A stretch of DNA of 13,191 nucleotides, from assembly GCA_041687805.1 (NCBI GenBank), contig JBDNJK010000017.1:1-13191 (forward strand), in the 5' to 3' direction. This document shows positions 1 through 7,152 of this stretch, piece after piece; positions within the stretch are counted from its first letter, which is position 1, and each line of letters starts with the position of its first letter. Below the pieces are notes generated by a model that was not told where the DNA came from, ran no database searches, and saw only the letters and a list, made by a program, of their open reading frames with translations. A program made the translations under genes and the position numbers. Source of the DNA: SZUA-87 sp041687805. GTDB taxonomy: Bacteria > Actinomycetota > Acidimicrobiia > Acidimicrobiales > Aldehydirespiratoraceae.

Positions 1-1
1 C

Positions 2-577
2 CGCAGCCGTACCGCGCTCGATCTCCTCACCGACGATGTTCAACGATTCACACGCCTCGTTAAGGATTTGTTGGAGATCAGTCGTTACGACGTGGGCTCG
101 GCGTCGCTGCAGGCGGAGGAACTCGATATTTCGGAGTTCATTCGACAGGCGGTATTGCACTCATCGCGCCCCGACGCAATAGTCGAATCCAGTCTTGCTG
201 CGCAATCCACCATCGTGATGGCCGACAAGCGGCGACTCGCCCAGGTGATCGCGAATCTCATCGACAACGCTGCCAAATACGGAGGTGGTTCGATCGTCAT
301 TTCGATCGGCCGTAGAGACGATGAGGTCACGCTCGCTGTTCAAGACGACGGACCGGGGGTGCCAGTGGCGGAGCGAGCCGTGATATTCGACAGATTCTCC
401 CGCGGTAGCGCCGGCGGCCGGCGCGGGCAGGACACCGGATCTGGACTTGGCCTGTCGCTGGTCGCCGAACACGTCGGGCTTCATGGGGGGCGCGTCTGGG
501 TGGAGGGTCGAAAGGACGGCCACAGCGGTGCCCGATTCGTTGTTGTGTTACCTCTTGGGGAGTTCGAAGAAACATGA
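2..577 (+). CDS. Sensor histidine kinase, MtrB-like, C-terminal part (5' end outside window)
   Basis: This is the C-terminal 191 residues of a membrane sensor kinase that would autophosphorylate on a histidine lying upstream of the window and pass phosphate to a response regulator. The visible part starts in the second helix of the dimerisation domain, with the LLEISRYDVG stretch typical of MtrB-type kinases. A complete HATPase domain follows: N box with NLIDNAAKYGG (about visible residues 85-95), G1 box DDGPGVP (115-121), F box FDRF (129-132) and G2 box GSGLGLS (146-152). All ATP-binding motifs look intact. The frame is open to the window edge, so no start is visible. It overlaps the following lipoprotein gene by ATGA, which implies translational coupling. 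In mycobacteria mtrB precedes lpqB in the same way. The kinase assignment is firm; the MtrB identity rests on resemblance and context. Confidence 0.9.
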   Translation, partial: RSRTALDLLTDDVQRFTRLVKDLLEISRYDVGSASLQAEELDISEFIRQAVLHSSRPDAIVESSLAAQSTIVMADKRRLAQVIANLIDNAAKYGGGSIVISIGRRDDEVTLAVQDDGPGVPVAERAVIFDRFSRGSAGGRRGQDTGSGLGLSLVAEHVGLHGGRVWVEGRKDGHSGARFVVVLPLGEFEET

Positions 578-1293
578 TGAGATCGCGGGTTGCCTTCGCG
601 ACACTGACACTCATCGCGGTGTTGTCAGCCGGATGTTCGGTCCCGAGCGACAGTTCAGCCACCCTGATTCCTTCGTCCGACCTTCCGGAGAGCCTGCGGG
701 CCGACTTCACCACCACCACCACCACCTTGCCGGCGCCAATATCCACGACGGCCCCCGTCTACCTTCTCGCCCGGCAGGCAGAGACCACACGGACAACCGT
801 CGTCGAGGTCCTGCGAGAGGTGCCGCTCAGCCCCACCATCACCGACATAATGAGCCGGCTCTTCGGAGAGGGCGCCGTCACCGCCGATGAAGAAGCCGCC
901 AACTACATCACGACTCTCACCGAGTTCGAGTTGCTCAGTGCCACAAGCACCGGCGATTTAGCAGTGATCGACATCGTCAACCTCACTCCGGAAGGGCTAC
1001 CAAGCGACCAGCCCTTCGAGGGCGACCTCATTGGAGTCGCAGCGCAAGTCGTGTGGACTGCCACTGCCATCGAGGGCATCAGCCGCGTGCAAATTCTCAT
1101 CAACGGCCAGCAGGTCACCATCCCAACCAACAACAGCGATACCGAAGTTGGAGCCCCCGTCACCCGATCCGACTACGAACGTTTCGATCCAAATTTCGTG
1201 CCGCCGAGCACCACCACGACCACAACCGCACCCGACACCGGCACATCCACCTCAGATCCAGGCACCACGCTGGCGCCGCCAACGCCCGCCTGA
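574..1293 (+). CDS. GerMN-domain lipoprotein, short LpqB-like
   Basis: A 239-aa secreted lipoprotein. The N-terminus has a basic start, a hydrophobic segment and the lipobox LSAGC, with the lipidated cysteine at residue 21. A Ser/Thr/Pro-rich linker with six threonines in a row (45-50) leads into a GerMN-like domain (about 60-185). That domain includes an early PVYLL strand, a central VIDIVNL strand and a late VQILINGQQV strand, as in LpqB and GerM. The C-terminus (about 210-239) is again Thr/Pro-rich. Mycobacterial LpqB is more than twice as long and carries a beta-propeller after GerMN; nothing like that is present here. Translation probably starts at the ATG overlapping the kinase stop; a GGGGAG stretch lies about 11 bases upstream, and a second ATG follows at 577. 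The context suggests an extracytoplasmic partner of the kinase, by analogy with LpqB and MtrB. Confidence 0.85.
   Translation: MMRSRVAFATLTLIAVLSAGCSVPSDSSATLIPSSDLPESLRADFTTTTTTLPAPISTTAPVYLLARQAETTRTTVVEVLREVPLSPTITDIMSRLFGEGAVTADEEAANYITTLTEFELLSATSTGDLAVIDIVNLTPEGLPSDQPFEGDLIGVAAQVVWTATAIEGISRVQILINGQQVTIPTNNSDTEVGAPVTRSDYERFDPNFVPPSTTTTTTAPDTGTSTSDPGTTLAPPTPA
709..726 (+). repeat. (ACC)6 trinucleotide repeat
   Basis: Six perfect ACC codons in the lipoprotein gene encode the threonine run of the linker after the lipobox. A second, imperfect ACC/ACG/ACA threonine tract lies near 1210-1227. Slippage here would change linker length without breaking the frame. Confidence 0.8.
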
Positions 1294-1301
1294 TCAGGCG
1301 G
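1286..1301. terminator. Perfect 16-bp palindrome across two facing stop codons; possible bidirectional terminator
   Basis: The sequence CCGCCTGATCAGGCGG equals its own reverse complement. Its centre, TGATCA, holds the TGA stop of the lipoprotein gene and, on the other strand, the TGA stop of the phosphofructokinase gene, with no bases between them. As RNA it could form a 6-bp stem with a GATC loop from either direction. There is no T-run on either side, so it is at best a weak or factor-assisted terminator. Termination is an inference; the palindrome is directly visible. Confidence 0.35.
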
Positions 1302-2322
1302 TGAATGTCTTGGCGATGTCGAGCAGGGCCTGAGGCACAGGCTTCAAATTGGAGATGCACTCCTCGAATGGCTTGCGCACCACAGTGCCGCCGCTCAGCG
1401 CCACCATCTTGCCAAAGTCGCCTTCGTGAGCGGCATTCATCGCCTCGACCCCAAACCAACTCGACAACACACGGTCGAATGCTGTGGGGGTGCCGCCGCG
1501 CTGTACGTATCCAAGAGTGGTCACACGTGTCTCATAGCCGGTGCGCGCTTCTATCTCCGATGCGACGACATTGCCTATGCCTCCGAGTCGCTGATGGCCG
1601 TACTCGTCGATTCCAGGCTCAGAAAGCGTGAGGGTGCCTTTGGCGGGTTGTGCGCCCTCGGCGACCACAACTATTGACGCGTAGGGCCCCTTGGCGTGAC
1701 GCCGACGTAGCGACTCGCAAACTTCTTCGATGTCGAAAGGCTCTTCGGGCACGAGTATCACGGTCGCCCCACCGGCGATTCCGGCCCAAGTAGCAATGTG
1801 GCCTACATGACGACCCATAACCTCTGCCACCATCACTCGGTCGTGTGACTCGGCAGTGCTGTGGAGACGGTCGATCGCCTCGGTGGCGATTTGCACCGCG
1901 GTGTCAAACCCGAATGTCATCTCCGTTCCACCGACATCGTTGTCGATCGTCTTCGGAACTCCCACGACCGGGACCCCGTCAGTGTTCAACCGACTCGCGG
2001 CTGAGAGGCTCCCTTCGCCGCCGATTGCGATGAGGGCATCGACACCATGGCGGGCCATGGTCGCCTTGACTCGCTCAACACCATCGTCGTACATGTAGGG
2101 CTGTATTCGAGACGTCCCGATGATCGTTCCGCCTCGAGGCAAGATGCCACGGCAGGCCGCTACGTCCAGAGGCGTCGACTCATCGTCGACCAGGCCCCGA
2201 AATCCGTCGATGAACCCGACCACCTCATCGCCCAGCCCCCTCTCAGCTCTGCGAACCACCGCCCGTATCACTGCATTGAGCCCGGGACAGTCGCCCCCAC
2301 AAGTGAGTACTCCGACGCGCAT
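1294..2322 (-). CDS. pfkA: 6-phosphofructokinase, mixed-substrate (PFK_mixed) group
   Basis: Phosphorylates fructose 6-phosphate to fructose 1,6-bisphosphate in glycolysis. The 342-aa length and motifs fit the family: GGDCPGLNAVIR at the N-terminus (9-20), GGEGS (101-105), PKTIDND with the catalytic aspartate at 127, MGRHVG (169-174) and GYVQRGG (271-277). Numbering runs parallel to E. coli PfkA. Glycine at 104 is the residue associated with ATP use, whereas pyrophosphate enzymes usually have aspartate there. Lysine at 124 and glutamate at 103 are, however, typical of the pyrophosphate/mixed clade, and actinobacterial ATP enzymes of that clade share this combination. ATP is therefore the more likely donor, but this is not proven. 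I chose the ATG at 2322 over a TTG one codon upstream; a GGGGG stretch lies a few bases before it. The gene is divergent from glpK and convergent with the lipoprotein gene. Confidence 0.93.
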   Translation of the reverse strand: MRVGVLTCGGDCPGLNAVIRAVVRRAERGLGDEVVGFIDGFRGLVDDESTPLDVAACRGILPRGGTIIGTSRIQPYMYDDGVERVKATMARHGVDALIAIGGEGSLSAASRLNTDGVPVVGVPKTIDNDVGGTEMTFGFDTAVQIATEAIDRLHSTAESHDRVMVAEVMGRHVGHIATWAGIAGGATVILVPEEPFDIEEVCESLRRRHAKGPYASIVVVAEGAQPAKGTLTLSEPGIDEYGHQRLGGIGNVVASEIEARTGYETRVTTLGYVQRGGTPTAFDRVLSSWFGVEAMNAAHEGDFGKMVALSGGTVVRKPFEECISNLKPVPQALLDIAKTFTA

Positions 2323-2391
2323 CAAACCCCCGAATTTCTAGACCCGATCTTGCACCACAAGGCTAGGCCCTAACGCGTCGACCGCTCCGGG

Positions 2392-2397
2392 TATGGT
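2392..2397 (+). promoter_or_regulatory. Possible -10 element for a leaderless glpK transcript
   Basis: TATGGT ends nine bases before the glpK ATG, and no Shine-Dalgarno-like sequence is present there. Together these suggest transcription may begin at or very near the start codon, as is common in actinobacteria. No convincing -35 box is seen at the expected distance. Confidence 0.25.
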
Positions 2398-2406
2398 CAT
2401 CACTCA

Positions 2407-3888
2407 ATGGGAATTGTGATCGCAATAGACGCAGGCACAACCGGAGTGCGCTCGTTCGCAGTGAACGAGGACGGGCAGCCAATCGGATTTGCATACCGCG
2501 AATTCCAACAACACTTTCCTCGGCCGGGGTGGGTCGAACACGATGCCGACGAAATCTGGCAGGCGGTGCTGTCGACTCTCGCCGAGATCACTTCCAAAGT
2601 GCAGTCGCCAATTGCCGCCATCGGGATAACCGATCAACGCGAGACCGTCGTTGTATGGGACAAGCGCACTGGCGAGCCTCTTCATCGAGCCATCGTCTGG
2701 CAGGACCGGCGCACCGCGTCACGCTGCGAGCAGTTGGCTGATGCCGGTCGGCTTGATCTGGTTCGTGGCAAAACCGGACTGGTTCTCGACCCTTACTTCT
2801 CGGGTACCAAACTCGAATGGCTGCTCACCGAAGGCGGTGTGGAGGCAAACGAACACCTTGCGTTCGGAACGGTCGACTCTTGGCTGATCTGGAACCTCAC
2901 CGGCGGCGCCCATCTCACTGACACCACCAATGCCAGCCGAACAATGCTTTTCGACATCCACTCTCTCGAGTGGGATTCGGAGCTTTGCGACATGCTTGGT
3001 GTGCCCACGTCGTGCCTTCCCGAAGTCAGGCCGTCATCAGGCCGATTCGGTGTCACCACCGCCGACATTCCCACGGGCGCAGGTATCCCCGTCAGCGGAG
3101 TTGCCGGCGATCAACAGGCCGCACTTTTTGGCCAGGCGTGTTTCCAGCCGGGCCAGGCAAAAAACACCTACGGCACCGGCTCCTTTGTCCTGATGAACGT
3201 TGGCGAGCAGTGCCCATCGCCGGTTGAAGGCCTTCTCACCACCGTCGCTTGGACTTTGGGCGGATCCCACCCGACCACGAACTACGCCTACGAGGGCGCG
3301 ATATTCGCAACCGGCGCCGCCATCCAATGGCTTCGGGACGGCTTGGGGATCATCAACCAGGCGTCGGAAATCGGACCACTGGCCGAATCAGTTCCTGACA
3401 CCGGAGGTGTGGTCTTTGTGCCTGCGCTCGCCGGCCTGGGAAGCCCCTACTGGGATGCGAGAGCACGGGGGACGATTGTCGGCCTCACACGAGGCACGGG
3501 CCGCGCCGAGATTGCTCGGGCAACCGTCGAGGCAATCGCATATCAAAGCCGCGACGTCGTCGACGCCATGAGCTCAGCCAGCGGCACCTCCGTAACAGAC
3601 CTCCGGGTCGACGGCGGAGCTTCGGTCATGGACCTGCTGTTGCAGTTCCAAGCCGACCAGATCGGAGTTCCGGTGATCAGATCGACGATCCAGGAGACCA
3701 CGGCAATGGGGTCGGCCTACATGGCTGGGCTCGCCGAGGGCGTGTGGGGTGGCACCCAAGAACTCGCAGACAAATGGCGTTCTGACCAGACATTCCATCC
3801 GCAGGCAGATCGCACCGCGGCAGACAAGAGCTACGCCAACTGGAAGCGAGCCGTCGGACGTTCTCTCCAGTGGGATCTCACCGACTGA
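2407..3888 (+). CDS. glpK: Glycerol kinase
   Basis: ATP-dependent phosphorylation of glycerol to sn-glycerol 3-phosphate in the cytoplasm. The 493-aa FGGY-family protein aligns along its whole length with bacterial GlpK. Glycerol-contact residues are in place: R78 and E79 (in TDQRET), W98 (in IVWQD), Y130 (in DPYFSGTK), and D235 and Q236 (in GDQQAALFGQ). NTYGTGSF (253-260), EGAIF (296-300) and the C-terminal VDGGAS (401-406) are also present. The N-terminal phosphate loop reads DAGTTGVRS instead of the usual DQGTTSSR, a mild oddity. No ribosome binding site precedes the ATG at 2407 and no alternative in-frame start is better, so the mRNA may be leaderless. No glycerol facilitator or glycerol-3-phosphate dehydrogenase gene lies nearby; the divergent neighbour is phosphofructokinase. 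Confidence 0.96.
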   Translation: MGIVIAIDAGTTGVRSFAVNEDGQPIGFAYREFQQHFPRPGWVEHDADEIWQAVLSTLAEITSKVQSPIAAIGITDQRETVVVWDKRTGEPLHRAIVWQDRRTASRCEQLADAGRLDLVRGKTGLVLDPYFSGTKLEWLLTEGGVEANEHLAFGTVDSWLIWNLTGGAHLTDTTNASRTMLFDIHSLEWDSELCDMLGVPTSCLPEVRPSSGRFGVTTADIPTGAGIPVSGVAGDQQAALFGQACFQPGQAKNTYGTGSFVLMNVGEQCPSPVEGLLTTVAWTLGGSHPTTNYAYEGAIFATGAAIQWLRDGLGIINQASEIGPLAESVPDTGGVVFVPALAGLGSPYWDARARGTIVGLTRGTGRAEIARATVEAIAYQSRDVVDAMSSASGTSVTDLRVDGGASVMDLLLQFQADQIGVPVIRSTIQETTAMGSAYMAGLAEGVWGGTQELADKWRSDQTFHPQADRTAADKSYANWKRAVGRSLQWDLTD

Positions 3889-3916
3889 TCGAAACCCAAC
3901 AGATCTTGCCGCGAAC

Positions 3917-3948
3917 CTCGACTCCGTTGGCTATCGAAGCCGGTCGAG
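3917..3948. terminator. Imperfect stem-loop between convergent glpK and the aminotransferase gene
   Basis: The arms CTCGAC (3917-3922) and GTCGAG (3943-3948) are perfect reverse complements. They enclose a second small stem, GGCT/AGCC (3929-3932 with 3938-3941). The structure spans the end of the minus-strand gene and lies just past the glpK stop. It has an asymmetric internal loop and no T-run, so a bidirectional terminator role is only a suggestion. Confidence 0.3.
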
Positions 3949-5109
3949 AGAGTTTCGCAGATTCCTGACAGCCTGGCCGATCCGCTGTTCGTTCTCGATG
4001 AGGGCGAACCTTATATAGCCCTCTCCGCCCGGCCCGAAACCAACACCCGGCGACGTGGCCACATCGGCCTCTTTCACCAGCATCGAAGCGAATTCGACCG
4101 AACCCATGTGGGAGTACTGCTTCGGGATTGGTACCCACGCAAACATGGTTCCGCGTGGCGGTTCCATCTCCCAACCAATTCGGGCCAGCCCGTTACAAAG
4201 GGCGTCACGTCGGCTCTGGTAGATCTCGCCCAACTCAGCTGGATAGTCGACGGCCTCGTTGAGGGTGACTGTGGCGGCAATCTGGATCGGCTGGAAGGTG
4301 CCGTAGTCGAGGTACGACTTCAGCTTGGCCAGCGCGGCAACGACCTCTTTGTTGCCGACCATGTAGGCAATGCGCCAACCCGCCATCGAGAAGCTCTTTG
4401 TCATGGAGTAGAGCTCCACCGCTACTTCCTTGGCACCTTCAGCTTCAAGAATCGACGGGGGGCGGAAACCGTCGAAACCGAGTTCGGCGTAGGCAAAATC
4501 GTGGACGAGAATGATCTCCCGTTCACGAGCGAAATCGACAACTCGCTGCATGAAATCGAGATCGACGCAGGTTGTGGTGGGGTTGTGCGGGAACGAGAGC
4601 ACGATCACACGTGGTCGGGGCCACGAATACTCGAAACGCTCGGTGAGAGTGTCGAAAAAATCGTCTTGATTGTTGGTGAGGGGCATCTCTCTCACGTTGG
4701 CGCCGGCAAACAACGGCGCGAAGAGATGAATTGGATATGACGGGGCCGGCACCAACACCGCATCCCCGGCCTGGAGTAACACCCACATCAGATGGCTGAA
4801 GCCCTCTTTTGCGCCGATGGTCTGGATTACCTCGGTTTCGGGGTCGATGTCGACTCCGAAACGGCGCTTGTAGAGCCCCGACACCGCCTCGCGGAGCTTG
4901 GGGATGCCGCGGCTGGCCGAATACCTGTGATTGCGAGGGTTGTTGGCCGACTCGCAAAGTTTCGCAACAGCGATGTCGGGCGACGGCAAATCGGGATTGC
5001 CGAATCCGAGATCGATCACATCATGACCAGCTCGGCGAGCCTCGACCTTCAGTGAGTCGATGATCGTGAACACGTAAGGCGGTAGCCCGTTGATGCGACG
5101 AAATTCCAT
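3931..5109 (-). CDS. alaC: Glutamate-pyruvate (alanine) aminotransferase, AlaC-like
   Basis: A 392-aa fold-type I PLP-dependent aminotransferase (class I/II). It is close to E. coli AlaC along its whole length, including the start RRINGLPPYVF, the block HRYSASRGIPKLREA (61-75) and the stretch KSYLDYGTF (264-272). Catalytic residues are visible: N176 in FPHNPT, D204 and Y207 in HDFAYAE, the PLP-lysine K238 in SMTKSFSMAGWR, and the substrate-binding arginine R367 near the C-terminus. Expected activity is exchange of amino groups between alanine/pyruvate and glutamate/2-oxoglutarate; related actinobacterial enzymes may also act on other amino acids. The ATG has only a weak GGGA nearby, and a TAGCGT hexamer ends six bases upstream, so a leaderless start is possible. 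It is the last gene of the minus-strand run, 47 bases after the 648-aa coiled-coil gene, and it converges with glpK. Confidence 0.9.
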   Translation of the reverse strand: MEFRRINGLPPYVFTIIDSLKVEARRAGHDVIDLGFGNPDLPSPDIAVAKLCESANNPRNHRYSASRGIPKLREAVSGLYKRRFGVDIDPETEVIQTIGAKEGFSHLMWVLLQAGDAVLVPAPSYPIHLFAPLFAGANVREMPLTNNQDDFFDTLTERFEYSWPRPRVIVLSFPHNPTTTCVDLDFMQRVVDFAREREIILVHDFAYAELGFDGFRPPSILEAEGAKEVAVELYSMTKSFSMAGWRIAYMVGNKEVVAALAKLKSYLDYGTFQPIQIAATVTLNEAVDYPAELGEIYQSRRDALCNGLARIGWEMEPPRGTMFAWVPIPKQYSHMGSVEFASMLVKEADVATSPGVGFGPGGEGYIRFALIENEQRIGQAVRNLRNSLDRLR

Positions 5110-5156
5110 CGTCCCACGCTAGCGGTCGATGTTGAAACGACTTCCCGAATATCGAG

Positions 5157-7103
5157 TTAGTCGACATCTCCACGCCGAACAACGCCGACTCGATCATCGC
5201 CCAACGCTTGCACCCATCCAACTGTCGGCTCCGCATCAGCGATCACGATGACCTGCACGTCGTCGGGCAGATCCAAGAGGGCATCGAGGCGGGAATCGAC
5301 CTCTCCGCTGGCCATCACCAATACGGGCAGGGGCCCAGCTGCTCCACGAACCACCATGTCACCAAGTTGTCCGTCCCGTGGGCGATCGCTACCAGAGCCG
5401 TACCCACTGGTCTGGTCCGCCGAAGTAATGATGTCGACGGCGTCATCATGCTCCTCGGCCATCGACAATTTGGTGGCTGTGAGCACATGTAACTCGATTT
5501 GCGCATCAACAAGTGCACACATGGCATCGATTGATTCTTGTGACTCCACCTCTGTGTCTCGTACGGCTTGGCGCTGATCATCGAGGTGGTCAACCGTTGA
5601 TACGCCGGCGAGTTCCCGGAGCGCTTCAACTTCGATCGCCCAGCGCCGACGGGTGTGAGCTAGTCGAAACATGGCTGCGTCCGCGTCGCGCAGCACGGCG
5701 AGCCATGACTCGCCTAGGGCGGCGACTGCTTGAGGAGAGACAATTTCCCCATGAGCGGAAGCGCCGCACATATCCATGGCGGCACGGAGGCTGAAAATCG
5801 CGTCGGCCAACGAAAACGTCCGGGACCAAGGATCAACTGTCAATTCGGCCAGCTCTTCGCAAAGCCTGCCGATGTCTGCGGGTGAGTTGGTGTCGCGACC
5901 CAGCAACCGTTGAGCGTCCAATCTCGCAGACGCCAACGAGTCATCGACCATCGCAAGATCGGGATCGGTTCCCATTCGATTGGTGACTGTTGCCCACTCG
6001 CTTTCTGCCGCTTCGAGTTCCGCCATCGAGAGTTCATATGTTCTCACCGACTCTTCGGTCACGAATACGTCACCGTTTCCCACTCGATACTGCGACCACG
6101 TGGTGTACCCAATCGAATCGAGCAGCGACTGGAGACCTTCGTGTGCACTCTCCATGCGTGATCGGGCCGATCCTCGGCGTAACCCTCCCACCACCTTCCG
6201 GCGCTCGGCGAACATTTCGTCGTGAGCCAGCTCGATCGCCTTTGCCTCCAATTGGCTGACGGGCCGCGGCGTAGCTTCGCGCTTTGCTGCGTACATGGCT
6301 GCCTCAGCAGATTCCAGCCGTGCCTGTGATCGCCCGGTGTCGAATCCCAGGAATTTGAATCTCGCCTCTATGACCTTGCGGTTTGCGTCCAGGACCGATA
6401 ATTCTTCAATTATTCGCACCGCTCCGGGCAGCGGCGAATCGCCGTCGGCGAGAGCCGCCCTCACCATGGCCGATGCCTCCGCCAGCACGACACGGTCGCC
6501 ATTTGGAAGATTCTCGACCAACTCGTTGATCGCTGCGATCGTCCCATCCAGGTAAGTGATCCGTTCGCCGGCGTCGCTCGTGTCGGTCCACCGATCGGGC
6601 CGCCCCGCGACTTCAGTCGCGTGACGAAGTTCGTGATCAGCCGCGTCGAGGCTAACGAACACATCGGTATCGACGTTCGCTCGCGCCGATGCGACGCGCG
6701 CCTGTATCTCTGATGTGAGCGTCTCCGCGCAGGCCAACTGTTCAGCGATGTCGTCTCGACGTGCACGCAGCTTGTCGAGGGCTGCGAAATCTGAATCGTC
6801 GGCGATCGGCGACTGAAATGGCTCCTCACAATGAGTGGACATTTCGGCGACCGCATCAGAGGTCAGAATCAGCGCCTCATCAGCAGACTTTCCTATCTCT
6901 GCGGCGTAATCATCGAGAGCCACCTGATCACCGTTGACGTCGGCAAGTCCACCCCATTCCGGCGTATCGCCGAGCGCCAGGCTGTGTGCTGTCGCGACCA
7001 GTTCAACCCGCTCCACCGGAAGAAGCCCGACGATCACTGTGATCCTCGGGTGTAGCTTGATTTCCGGTCCATCGGACCGCGGCCATAGAACTTCTATTCG
7101 CAT
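5157..7103 (-). CDS. 648-aa coiled-coil protein resembling an SMC/RecN-type ATPase with lost nucleotide-binding motifs
   Basis: I do not recognise a named family. The first 45 residues look like the head of an SMC/RecF/RecN-type ATPase: a beta strand, a 'LHPRITVIVG' strand, then the position of the P-loop. Instead of GxxGxGKS the sequence is GLLPVERVELVATAHSL (26-42), with no Walker A lysine. Long Ala/Glu/Arg-rich helical segments, probably coiled coils, follow at about 105-145, 230-305, 355-400 and 475-555. A central region contains IGYTTWSQYR (331-340). The C-terminal 60 residues look like a Walker B half: PLPVLVMASGEVDSRLDALL (591-610), then DDVQVIVIADAEP. The expected acidic pair after the hydrophobic strand is absent, and no LSGGQ-like signature is visible. 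Start: ATG with AGGGA five bases upstream. The open frame of this length, its position in a conserved operon and the head-and-tail arrangement argue for a real gene. DNA or chromosome maintenance is only a guess. Confidence 0.8.
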   Translation of the reverse strand: MRIEVLWPRSDGPEIKLHPRITVIVGLLPVERVELVATAHSLALGDTPEWGGLADVNGDQVALDDYAAEIGKSADEALILTSDAVAEMSTHCEEPFQSPIADDSDFAALDKLRARRDDIAEQLACAETLTSEIQARVASARANVDTDVFVSLDAADHELRHATEVAGRPDRWTDTSDAGERITYLDGTIAAINELVENLPNGDRVVLAEASAMVRAALADGDSPLPGAVRIIEELSVLDANRKVIEARFKFLGFDTGRSQARLESAEAAMYAAKREATPRPVSQLEAKAIELAHDEMFAERRKVVGGLRRGSARSRMESAHEGLQSLLDSIGYTTWSQYRVGNGDVFVTEESVRTYELSMAELEAAESEWATVTNRMGTDPDLAMVDDSLASARLDAQRLLGRDTNSPADIGRLCEELAELTVDPWSRTFSLADAIFSLRAAMDMCGASAHGEIVSPQAVAALGESWLAVLRDADAAMFRLAHTRRRWAIEVEALRELAGVSTVDHLDDQRQAVRDTEVESQESIDAMCALVDAQIELHVLTATKLSMAEEHDDAVDIITSADQTSGYGSGSDRPRDGQLGDMVVRGAAGPLPVLVMASGEVDSRLDALLDLPDDVQVIVIADAEPTVGWVQALGDDRVGVVRRGDVD

Positions 7104-7105
7104 CA

Positions 7106-7126
7106 GGTTCCCTGTCGGCAGGAACC
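7106..7126 (-). promoter_or_regulatory. Hairpin covering the ribosome binding site of the 648-aa gene
   Basis: In the minus-strand RNA, GGTTCCTG pairs with CAGGGAACC apart from one bulged base, leaving a CCGA tetraloop. The 3' arm contains the AGGGA ribosome binding site of the downstream gene. When folded it could reduce translation initiation. Pairing is directly visible; the regulatory effect is inferred. Confidence 0.4.
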
Positions 7127-7127
7127 G

Positions 7128-7152
7128 GCCTGACTAAAGCCGTACGTCAGGC
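7128..7152 (-). repeat. 7-bp inverted repeat across the stop codon of the acidic 85-aa gene
   Basis: The arms GCCTGAC and GTCAGGC are perfect reverse complements separated by 11 bases. The arm transcribed first holds the TGA stop of the 85-aa gene. It lies immediately before the second hairpin at 7106-7126, so the whole intercistronic space folds. It could be an attenuator or an RNA-processing point. There is no U-run. Confidence 0.4.

Noticed and set aside
447..890. 147-aa plus-strand open frame spanning the kinase/lipoprotein junction
   Set aside because: Out of frame with both real genes; contains a histidine run created by the ACC repeat read in another frame.
2323..2391. Search for a -35/-10 pair for pfkA in the pfkA-glpK divergent region
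   Set aside because: TAGAAA-like and TTGTGG-like hexamers exist on the minus strand, but their spacing (14 bases) is too short to call a promoter.
4108..4740. 210-aa plus-strand open frame inside the aminotransferase gene
   Set aside because: It is the antisense shadow of alaC, whose protein aligns fully with a known family; the plus-strand translation shows no family resemblance.
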